The notes beneath the pieces are model-generated. The model saw only the letters and a program-made list of their open reading frames with translations, was not told the DNA's origin and searched no databases. Below, one piece after another: positions 1 through 6,304 of a DNA stretch of 8,381 bases; position 1 is the stretch's first letter, and each line of letters starts with the position of its first letter. The DNA is from CAYUNA01 sp047629355 (lineage in GTDB: Bacteria > Bacteroidota > Bacteroidia > Chitinophagales > Saprospiraceae), in contig JBLHWU010000256.1 of assembly GCA_047629355.1 (NCBI GenBank), positions 1 through 8,381 of the forward strand, written 5' to 3'. The position numbers and the translations under genes were made by a program.

Positions 1-78
1 GTTGCGACAGCAGGTTTGCGAGCGTTGTTGGACGGCATGCAGGTGAAGTTGATGACAGGGCAAGAAGGAGACCAATAG
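1..78 (+). CDS. C-terminal end of a probable RND efflux adaptor (membrane-fusion) protein, 5' truncated by the window
   Basis: Frame 1 is open from the first base to a TAG at 76-78 and gives 25 residues, beginning VATAGLRALLDGMQVKL and ending GQEGDQ. The stretch 'GL..LLDGMQVKL' is the usual end of the membrane-proximal domain of HlyD/AcrA-type periplasmic adaptors, where 'GL..L.DG..V' precedes a short polar tail. In RND systems this protein bridges the inner-membrane permease and the outer-membrane channel. The gene lies immediately upstream of an RND permease on the same strand, which is the standard adaptor-permease order, and this context carries much of the assignment. Only about 25 residues are visible, so the subfamily and substrate cannot be judged. 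Confidence 0.6.
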   Translation, partial: VATAGLRALLDGMQVKLMTGQEGDQ

Positions 79-85
79 TTTTTTT

Positions 86-240
86 AGAAGTCAGAAGTCA
101 GACCGCTGCGCTGTCAGAAGTCAGAAGGTCAGGCTAAGTTTTCATTATCAGAAGTTAGAGGTTTAAACATTTTATTTCCAGAAGTTAAACGCATTGCCGT
201 CTCTGACTTCTGACAGTAAAACGGTCTGACCCCTGACCCC
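86..240. repeat. Heptamer-based nested inverted repeat between adaptor and permease genes
   Basis: The spacer is made largely of the heptamer GTCAGAA and variants. Tandem copies occur at 86-105 and 111-133, degenerate copies (CAGAAGTTA) at 149-157 and 180-188, and the complement (TCTGACTTCTGACAG, GGTCTGACCCCTGACC) at 199-240. Two arms pair perfectly and nest: 97-105 with 222-230 (9 bp), and 111-125 with 202-216 (15 bp). They are separated by a symmetric 5x5-nt internal loop. The inner loop is about 76 nt. In RNA this would be a long hairpin ending about 24 nt before the permease ATG at 255. No open reading frame covers it. It could be a dispersed intergenic repeat, an RNA element affecting permease expression, or both; the sequence alone does not decide. 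Confidence 0.75.
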
Positions 241-254
241 TCAAAAAAATAACA

Positions 255-3200
255 ATGAACTTAACTAAAATAGCTTTAGAAAGCAACAGAATCGTCATCA
301 TGCTGGTGCTGATGATGGTAAGCGCGGGGATTATTGCGTATGGCAATTTATCCAGAGATGCGATGCCTCCTTACACGGTGCGGGTCTGTGCCATCGTGAC
401 TCAATTTCCGGGGGCTTCTCCACAGCGGGTGGAAGAATTAATTACGGAAAAGGTGGAAAAAGTAGTGCAAGAATTATCCAATTTGAAAGATGTGAAAAGT
501 GAATCTCGAACGGGTATTTCTATCGTTCATGTAACGTTAAACGATGATGTTTCGGAGAAAGATTTACAGCCAACTTGGGATAAATTGCGCCGAAAGATTA
601 CAAGTATTCAAAACGAAATGCCTTCGGGAAGTTATGGGCCGAATGTAAAAGATGATGATTTAGGAGTCGTATATGGGATTATGATTGGAATGGAAGCGGA
701 CGGATTTTCCTACTATGACATGAAGCAGTTTTCTGACCAAATTAAAGATGATTTGGTACAATTGGAAGATGCTTCTAAAATTGATGTCGCGGGTATTCAA
801 GATGAAACGGTTTATGTAGAATTCGACAATGCGCAACTGACCAAAGTGGGGTTGACAGCGGGACAATTACAGAAAATTATTACAGAAACAAATATCGTTT
901 TTTCGGGTGGTCAAGTGAGTTTGGAAGATGAAAGAATCGTGTTGGAACCGACTGGAAATTACGATGATGTGGATGATTTGAAAAAGACGCTGATTCCTGT
1001 TGGCATAAAAGGTGCGACAGTAGAATTGGGAGACATTACCACCATTCGTCGAGAATACACCAACCCAACTGCCCGCATTGTGAAAGTGAACGGCAAACAA
1101 GGTTTGGTAATTTCTGTTGCCTTGAAAGATGGTAAAAACCTCATTAGAATGGGGGAAGAAGTGGACAAACGAATTGCCTATTGGAACAATAAACTACCTA
1201 TTGGTATTCAACTGTCTCGAACGGCTTCGCAAGACCATTATGTAGAGGAAAAAGTACAAAGTTTTGTTGGCAATGTGGTTCAATCTATTGTCATTGTCTT
1301 AGCAGTGATGTTATTATTTTTAGGAATGCGAACAGGATTCATTGTTGCCAGCTTGATTCCTTTGACGATGATTATGACGCTACTATTAATGGGGTTTTTC
1401 GGCATTGGATTGAATCAGGTGACGTTGGCAGCATTAATTATGGCTTTGGGAATGTTGGTAGACAACGCCATTGTGGTTTCAGAGACCATCATGGGAAAAG
1501 TCGAAGACGGTATGCCACCCAAAGACGCGGCGATAGAAGCGAGTCAGGAGTTGATGATTCCGTTGTTGGTCTCTTCTTTGACGACTTCTGCGGCGTTCTT
1601 AGCTTTCTTTTTGGCAGAAAATTCGATGGGAGAAATCATGGGACCGTTATTCAGTGTGATTACGATTGCCTTACTGTGTTCTTGGTTATTGGCAATGACC
1701 GTTATCACGATGTTGGGCGTGGCTTTTATTAGAATTAAAAAGAAAAAAGCAGTTGGTGAAAATGAAGAGGAACAACCAGAGAAAAAAACTATCTTTGATA
1801 GATTAATGGTCTATTATTCAAAAGTTTTAGACTTTGCCATGCGTCGCCCAATTATCGTCATTGGAACGATTGTACTGATGTTTATTGGGTCTTTGATGCT
1901 GTTTCCATTATTACCATTTATCTTCTTCCCCGATAGTGACCGTAATTTGGTAACCGTTGACATCAATATGCCTTTGGGTACAAAAGTGGAAAAAACAGCG
2001 GAAGTTGTTGCTGATATTGAAGCATTCATTGAAAAGGAATTAAGAACAAATGACGACCGTACTGCTGGAATTACCGATTGGTCGGCATTCATTAAAGCAC
2101 CGCCCATTTCTTACGATTTGGGCTATTCACCTGGACAATCTAATCCAAGTTATGCCCACATGCTGCTGAACACCAGTAGTTTTACAGAGAATAATGTAGT
2201 GATGGCAAAACTGAATGATTTTTGCTTTGAAAATTTGCCGAATGCAGACATCAACGTTGCTTTATTAGGAAGTGGCGGCGGTGGTGGCAGTGACGTAGAA
2301 GTACGTGTTTCGGGCAACAACCCAGAAGAATTGTTTAGCATTTCAGATGCCATCAAGCAGCAAATGACGCAGATTGACGCTACCACTATCATCAACGACG
2401 ATTGGGGACCAAAAATTAAAAAATTCATCATCGATATTGACCGCGACAAAGCCAATCGTGCAGGCGTGACCAATCAAGATATTGCTGTTTCCTTACAAAC
2501 TTCGTTGATTGGTTTCAACTCTGGTTCTTACCGTGATGGTGATGATAACATTCCAATTACGATGCGAAGTTTGGGTAGTCAAGAGTTGGATGTACAGCAG
2601 TTGAATGGTATCAGTATTTTCAGTCAAAGTACGGGTCGAAATGTACCATTGGGACAAGTTGCAACTTTAGAAACGGCTTGGCAAGCGCCAGAAATTCACC
2701 GTCGCCAACTTCGTCGCACCATCACTATTTCTTGTAATGCCCGCGAAGGATTTACAGCTTCCGATGTTACGACTGAGCTAAAACCTTGGTTAAATGATTA
2801 TGAAAAAACGTGGAAAGAAGGCTACACCTACGAATTGGGTGGAGAAGCGGAAAATAGCACAGAATCAATGGGCGCGGTCATCGCAAAATTGCCAATTGCG
2901 GCTTTCATCATCTTGATTTTATTGATTGCGCAATTTAATTCTTTCCGAAAAACTTTTATCGTAGTGGCAACCATTCCGTTAGGATTGATAGGCGTAATCT
3001 TAGGCTTATTGGTATTCCAATCCTTCTTTGGTTTCATGGCATTCTTGGGTGTCATCTCCCTCGCAGGAATCGTTATCAACAATGCCATTGTACTGCTTGA
3101 CCGAATCAAAATGGAACAGGATAAATTCAAACGCAACCAGCACGATGCCATTGTTGCAGCGTGTCTTCAACGATTTCGTCCTATTTTATTAACCACTTTT

Positions 3201-3356
3201 ACAACCGCATTGGGCCTCATTCCGCTGTATCTTGGTGGTGGTCTAATGTGGGAACCGATGGCAATTTCCATTATGATTGGGTTATTATTTGCGACGGTGA
3301 TTACGCTCTTGTTTGTGCCGTCGATGTATAAGCTGTTGTTTAAAGAAGAGGAATAA
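255..3356 (+). CDS. RND-family efflux transporter permease (AcrB/HAE-like inner-membrane subunit)
   Basis: This 1033-residue protein is full length for the family (about 1020-1060). It is an inner-membrane proton-driven pump that works as a trimer with a periplasmic adaptor and an outer-membrane channel. TM1 lies near residues 10-30, followed by a first periplasmic porter domain (about 35-335), TM2-6 (about 340-495), a charged cytoplasmic linker rich in Lys/Glu (about 497-515), TM7 (about 532-555), the second porter domain (560-870, with a Gly-rich GSGGGGGSD loop at 672-680), and TM8-12 (874-1026). TM4 carries GMLVDNAIVV with Asp403-Asn404 where AcrB has an Asp-Asp pair. TM10 carries GIVINNAIVLLD with Asn942-Asn943 where AcrB has its relay lysine. 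These variants occur in some RND branches, so the pump may use a single-Asp relay. The ATG at 255 follows an A-rich leader with no Shine-Dalgarno and starts right at the conserved N-terminal helix. The preceding gene end looks like its adaptor. No TolC-like gene follows. The substrate (drug, dye or metal) cannot be told from sequence; the HAE group fits better than the CusA metal group. Confidence 0.95.
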   Translation: MNLTKIALESNRIVIMLVLMMVSAGIIAYGNLSRDAMPPYTVRVCAIVTQFPGASPQRVEELITEKVEKVVQELSNLKDVKSESRTGISIVHVTLNDDVSEKDLQPTWDKLRRKITSIQNEMPSGSYGPNVKDDDLGVVYGIMIGMEADGFSYYDMKQFSDQIKDDLVQLEDASKIDVAGIQDETVYVEFDNAQLTKVGLTAGQLQKIITETNIVFSGGQVSLEDERIVLEPTGNYDDVDDLKKTLIPVGIKGATVELGDITTIRREYTNPTARIVKVNGKQGLVISVALKDGKNLIRMGEEVDKRIAYWNNKLPIGIQLSRTASQDHYVEEKVQSFVGNVVQSIVIVLAVMLLFLGMRTGFIVASLIPLTMIMTLLLMGFFGIGLNQVTLAALIMALGMLVDNAIVVSETIMGKVEDGMPPKDAAIEASQELMIPLLVSSLTTSAAFLAFFLAENSMGEIMGPLFSVITIALLCSWLLAMTVITMLGVAFIRIKKKKAVGENEEEQPEKKTIFDRLMVYYSKVLDFAMRRPIIVIGTIVLMFIGSLMLFPLLPFIFFPDSDRNLVTVDINMPLGTKVEKTAEVVADIEAFIEKELRTNDDRTAGITDWSAFIKAPPISYDLGYSPGQSNPSYAHMLLNTSSFTENNVVMAKLNDFCFENLPNADINVALLGSGGGGGSDVEVRVSGNNPEELFSISDAIKQQMTQIDATTIINDDWGPKIKKFIIDIDRDKANRAGVTNQDIAVSLQTSLIGFNSGSYRDGDDNIPITMRSLGSQELDVQQLNGISIFSQSTGRNVPLGQVATLETAWQAPEIHRRQLRRTITISCNAREGFTASDVTTELKPWLNDYEKTWKEGYTYELGGEAENSTESMGAVIAKLPIAAFIILILLIAQFNSFRKTFIVVATIPLGLIGVILGLLVFQSFFGFMAFLGVISLAGIVINNAIVLLDRIKMEQDKFKRNQHDAIVAACLQRFRPILLTTFTTALGLIPLYLGGGLMWEPMAISIMIGLLFATVITLLFVPSMYKLLFKEEE

Positions 3357-3360
3357 AAAA

Positions 3361-3410
3361 CGGTAGATGGCATACGGTAGACGGGTCCTATGCGCCGTCT
3401 ACCGTCTACC
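3361..3410. repeat. GGTAGAC-type inverted repeat after the permease gene; possible terminator
   Basis: ACGGTAGACGG at 3374-3384 pairs perfectly with CCGTCTACCGT at 3395-3405 (11 bp, 10-nt loop). An outer GGTAG at 3362-3366 pairs with CTACC at 3406-3410, with a 7-nt bulge on the left side only. The arms are tandem copies of a GGTAGAC heptamer, a design like the GTCAGAA element upstream of the same gene but with a different word. It starts about 5 nt after the permease stop. On the plus strand no T-run follows the stem (ATTAAGAAAAC), so it is not a textbook intrinsic terminator there. Read on the minus strand, the stem is followed by TTTTTTATT, so termination of leftward transcription is more convincing. 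Confidence 0.65.
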
Positions 3411-4124
3411 ATTAAGAAAACATCTACTAAAATGAACGTTAAAATTACCTTTTGTCAGCAATCTACCTTGTCATTTCTATGCAAATAAACGCCCAAGAAG
3501 CGACAACTAATCTACCACCGACTAGAATTCCGATTCAAGTATTTGCCGCCATGCTAACCATCATTGGCGTATCGGCGAAATATGGATTTGCCAGCGATAA
3601 AACCTTTACCACCATTCAAGACCATGACGTGGATATTTCAGTAGTAGATAAGCAGCATTATAGCATTTACTGGTCTATTCCTATTGTAAAGCAAAGAAAG
3701 GAATCTCTTTAAAATTGAATTTTGACGACGATTACTTAATTAAAAATGTCAATACCGTTAGTTTTAACAATTAAGAATTTGCTAAAGCCGTAGAACGAGA
3801 TTTATCAACTGCCTATGCTTCCTTGAACTTGTCGCAAAAGGTTTTAATCAAGAAATGGAAGAAGCATTTGGTCATCTCCGGTAGCTTCTCAGCGGCAGGC
3901 GAACAATACGATGATATTGGTACTTATGGTGGAACGCTTGGTTTGAATATGCCCATCATTTACAACACCAAAACGGTGCTGTCTATCGAGGTACAAGCAA
4001 TTTTTGAAGAAGATTTACAAGTGCCGATGATTCCGACGATTGCTTATTTTATCAAGGTGAACAAGAAGCTGAATTTAGAAATCATTTTACCTGTTTCTGC
4101 ACAATTGCGGTTCACACCTTCTGC

Positions 4125-4290
4125 TAAGTAACGCGTAGTAATTAATCAGGTAAAATTTTTAGACAAGATTTTTTCGATAGTTTTTCTTTAAAGCTCTTGA
4201 ATAGCCAGTGTTATTGAAGAATTTTTTAGGAAAAAAATAGCGGAAAAAAATCTCTATAAAATCACCTAATTAATTACTCCGCGTTACTTA
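4125..4290. mobile_element. 162-bp palindromic MITE flanked by TA duplication, inserted in the pseudogene
   Basis: The element proper is 4127-4288, flanked on both sides by TA (4125-4126 and 4289-4290). Its ends AGTAACGCG and CGCGTTACT are perfect inverted repeats. Similarity between the arms continues with few differences (AGTAATTAATCAGGT on the left against AGTAATTAATTAGGT from the right). Looser pairing runs all the way to the centre, where CTTGAATA and TATTGAAG flank an 8-nt loop at 4204-4211, exactly mid-element. Removing the element and one TA joins codons ...CCT TCT GCT AAG ACA TCC..., giving PSAKTS and restoring a continuous frame. TA target duplication is the hallmark of the IS630/Tc1-mariner superfamily, so this is probably a non-autonomous element moved by such a transposase. 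It has no coding capacity and the mobilising transposase is not in the window. Confidence 0.85.
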
Positions 4291-4413
4291 AGACATCCAT
4301 CGCAGAAGGATTCAAATGGGGTATGCAAACGCCGTACATGCGACTTTTTGCACCCAATTTACAAAGTGCCGACCGTGCTTTGAAATTCAAAAATACGCAA
4401 GTCGAAACCTTCT

Positions 4414-4466
4414 TAGGAACGAGGACGCGCTCTCAAAAAAGTAACTTTATTTATTTCGCGTTCCTA
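4414..4466. mobile_element. 49-bp TA-flanked mini-element with inverted ends, probable relative of the neighbouring MITE
   Basis: The sequence 4416-4464 begins GGAACG and ends CGTTCC and is flanked by TA at 4414-4415 and 4465-4466. Counting flanks, CTTAGGAACG (4412-4421) is a perfect 10-bp inverted repeat of CGTTCCTAAG (4459-4468). The ends share the TA..(G)AACG(CG) core of the 162-bp element, and the interior holds an AGTAAC motif (4439-4444). Unlike that element, its middle is not palindromic. Its insertion adds 51 nt with one TA, so the frame is kept, and both versions reach the same stop at 4470-4472. It is either an internally deleted MITE or an unrelated short hairpin. It lies between the convergent pseudogene and kinase gene, so a terminator role is also possible, although no T-run follows either arm. 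Confidence 0.5.
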
Positions 4467-4534
4467 AGATAATTAAACCATGATGATTAACAGAAATCAC
4501 CATCTTTTTTTGAGCATAGAAACTATTTTACCGC

Positions 4535-6298
4535 TTATTTTTCTAAAATTCCAGTTGATACCAACACAAAAACCTCCGTTCCATCCTTCGAACTATTAAT
4601 GCTCAATTCTCCATCCAACAATGCTGCTCGAATCCGCTGATTTTCCAAACCATTTCCTCGTTTCACCGTTGCCAAGTCAAAGCCAACACCATCATCTTCT
4701 ATCAAGATTGCCAGCTGATTGCCTTGCCCATAAACTTGAATTAAAATCTCCGTTGCTTGCGCATATTTCAAAGCATTATTCAAAGCTTCTTGTACAATTC
4801 TAAAAACTTGTAGCGATGTTTTTTCATCAATCACATTCGGAAAATCATAATGTTGGAAAGTAATTTCTAGCGTTGTCGTTAAACTTCGTAAACGGTTGAT
4901 ATGGTCACTCAAAGCAGCAATCAAACCCAATTGTTGGAGTGCACTCGGTTGTAAGTTTCGAGAGATTGACCGTACTTCCCGTGCCGCTTCATCAATCAAA
5001 TTACCGACCTTTGCGGTCGTTCCATTCAGCACGTCCGGTTTTTCATCAAAATGTAATCGGATGGTTGATAAAATGCCGCCAACGCTATCGTGTAATTCGC
5101 GTGCAATTCGCGCCCGTTCCCCCTCTTGTCCTTCCAATAAAAATTGCATGCCGTTAATTTTTAAATCATTTTCTAATTGCTTAATTTTTTGTTGATGAAG
5201 TGCTTCTTTTTGTGAATTAATGACTTGCTCATTTTGTATTTTTTGACGATAAAAACGAAGCGCTATCAAAGCCAATATTACCAATAGAAAAAGTCCAAAT
5301 GTTAAGCCATACAATAATAATTTTCGCCGTTGACTTTCTGTTTCAATGAGCGCATTTTCCTTTTCTAAAAGGTCAATGGCTACTCGTTTTTCATTCGTTT
5401 CATATTGAAAAGTAAGTTCGTTAATCGCTTTTTGACGATTTTGATTTAAAATACTGTCATTTAAAATAGCGTAACGAATGGCGTACTTATAAGCGGTTGG
5501 ATACTCCTCCAAACGAGCGTAACTTTGTGCCAAATGCCGAAAACATTGTCGGCGTTGGGTAGAATAGTTTCGCGGGAAGGTGAGCCGTTCGGCTTCCAAT
5601 AAATTATCAACTGCAGCTGTATAATCACCATTAAATTGACTCAAAAAACCAATATTGAACAAGCTCAGCGAAAGCATTAAAGTATCATTAATTTGTTCGC
5701 TCAATATGCGAGATTTCTGTGCGGTCGCAATGGCAGTATCCAACTGTTGCAGTCGCTGATAAGCATAAGTTTCTTCTACTAAAAAACTAATTTCTACAAA
5801 AGTATCGCGCAAAATATGATTGAGAGAACGGCATTTTTCCAGATACGCTAATTCTTTTTCCTGATTTCCTACCGTCCGATAATAATTGACCAAATCCCCC
5901 GATAAATGAGTCGTCATCTGTAAATTCTCATGCGTTTCATAATAGGCAAGTGCTTCCTCAAAAATTGTCAAAGCCTCTTTTTTCAACTCTGCATTTAAAT
6001 AATAATTCGCAATATTTCGCTTACTTTGATACAGTCTTAGGCTGTCTTTTGTTGCTTCAAAACATTGCAAACTTTTAGAAAACAACCCGAAAACCGCTTC
6101 TGAATTCCCCGTTTCGTTTTTTAAATTAGCTGCTTGTAAAAAATAGATTTTACCTAAAAGATTGCTGTCTTCTTTCGCCAAAGCAGTTTCTTCCACCTTT
6201 TCTAAAAAAACGGCAGTATAGGTGCTGTCCATGCTTACCTGCGCAGCTATATTTACTATTAAAAATAGATGAATAAAAAGGTGAAATAAGGATTTCAT
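4535..6298 (-). CDS. TPR-containing sensor histidine kinase, HisKA_3 / HATPase_c (NarX/LiaS class)
   Basis: The 587-residue protein is a membrane sensor kinase that would autophosphorylate on His and pass phosphate to a NarL/LuxR-type response regulator. Residues 1-20 form a signal peptide (hydrophobic core, ending NIAAQ). Residues 25-290 are helical repeats of TPR type, for example NIGFLSQFNGDYTAAVDNLL (214-233), placed in the periplasm. A coiled segment (295-325) leads to one transmembrane helix (about 328-348) and a second coiled linker (350-385). The dimerisation/phosphoacceptor motif ERARIARELHDSVGG has His403. The ATPase domain shows EALNNALKYA (N-box, Asn507/508), DDGVGFD (535-541), GNGLENQRIRA (548-558) and a final GTEVFVLV. 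The N-box has Tyr512 where NALKHA is more usual. All catalytic motifs are intact, so it should be active. It starts 6 bp after the stop of the glycoside hydrolase, so the two are surely co-transcribed. No response regulator gene is in the window. No clear terminator follows on this strand. Confidence 0.93.
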   Translation of the reverse strand: MKSLFHLFIHLFLIVNIAAQVSMDSTYTAVFLEKVEETALAKEDSNLLGKIYFLQAANLKNETGNSEAVFGLFSKSLQCFEATKDSLRLYQSKRNIANYYLNAELKKEALTIFEEALAYYETHENLQMTTHLSGDLVNYYRTVGNQEKELAYLEKCRSLNHILRDTFVEISFLVEETYAYQRLQQLDTAIATAQKSRILSEQINDTLMLSLSLFNIGFLSQFNGDYTAAVDNLLEAERLTFPRNYSTQRRQCFRHLAQSYARLEEYPTAYKYAIRYAILNDSILNQNRQKAINELTFQYETNEKRVAIDLLEKENALIETESQRRKLLLYGLTFGLFLLVILALIALRFYRQKIQNEQVINSQKEALHQQKIKQLENDLKINGMQFLLEGQEGERARIARELHDSVGGILSTIRLHFDEKPDVLNGTTAKVGNLIDEAAREVRSISRNLQPSALQQLGLIAALSDHINRLRSLTTTLEITFQHYDFPNVIDEKTSLQVFRIVQEALNNALKYAQATEILIQVYGQGNQLAILIEDDGVGFDLATVKRGNGLENQRIRAALLDGELSINSSKDGTEVFVLVSTGILEK

Positions 6299-6304
6299 GT
6301 TTGA

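Larger units (their letters stand above)
3432..4472 (+). pseudogene. Decayed gene for an exported, probably outer-membrane beta-barrel protein (resembles the DUF6268 group)
   Basis: Three plus-strand frames must be joined. ATG 3432 gives MNVKITF. Adding one T in the T-run at 3450-3453 continues into LSAIYLVISMQINAQ, a good signal peptide ending near residue 22. This frame runs to a stop at 3710-3712. The continuation is in another frame (KKGISLKLNFDDDYL from 3691), has an in-frame TAA at 3772-3774, then resumes through KKWKKHLVISGSFSAAGEQ, DIGTYGGTLGLNMPI and LPVSAQLRFTPSAK to a stop at 4129-4131 created by an inserted palindrome. After that insert the text continues TSIAEGFKWGMQTPYMRLF to residues VETF, where a second small insert sits; the frame closes at 4470-4472. 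The 3' end of the gene is not recognisable. Alternating aromatic/hydrophobic strands and the GEQYDDIGTYGG and FTPSAK segments recall the Bacteroidota DUF6268 outer-membrane proteins; that assignment is from memory of the family and is moderate. It is not a TolC homologue, so it does not complete the efflux operon. Two frameshifts plus a nonsense codon plus insertions make this a pseudogene and not one sequencing error. Confidence 0.75.

Noticed and set aside
161..168. Palindrome GTTTAAAC as an operator
   Set aside because: Eight bases in AT-rich DNA within a degenerate repeat; expected by chance and not symmetric beyond the core.
86..240. CRISPR-like array
   Set aside because: Repeats are 7 nt, contiguous and inverted, without regular unique spacers.
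2150..2473. Minus-strand open frame inside the permease gene
   Set aside because: Antisense to conserved porter-domain coding, low-complexity Ser/Pro-rich product; a shadow frame. The same holds for the other antisense frames in the permease and kinase genes.
3452..3712. Short plus-strand reading frame starting at TTG as an independent small gene
   Set aside because: Its N-terminus is the middle of a signal peptide that begins at ATG 3432 in another frame, and its end continues in a third frame. It is one fragment of the pseudogene.
3823..4131. 102-codon plus-strand frame as a separate gene
   Set aside because: Its stop is made by the inserted palindrome and coding text continues after the insert; the matching text also extends upstream to a nonsense codon.
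3432..4472. Outer-membrane factor (TolC-like) of the efflux operon
   Set aside because: No long helical coiled-coil pattern; the readable fragments are beta-strand rich with signal peptide and glycine/aromatic patterns of a small barrel.
4469..4534. Terminator for the kinase gene
   Set aside because: Only an imperfect 6-7 bp pairing (GATGGTGA against TCATCATG on the minus strand) and no T-run at the right place.
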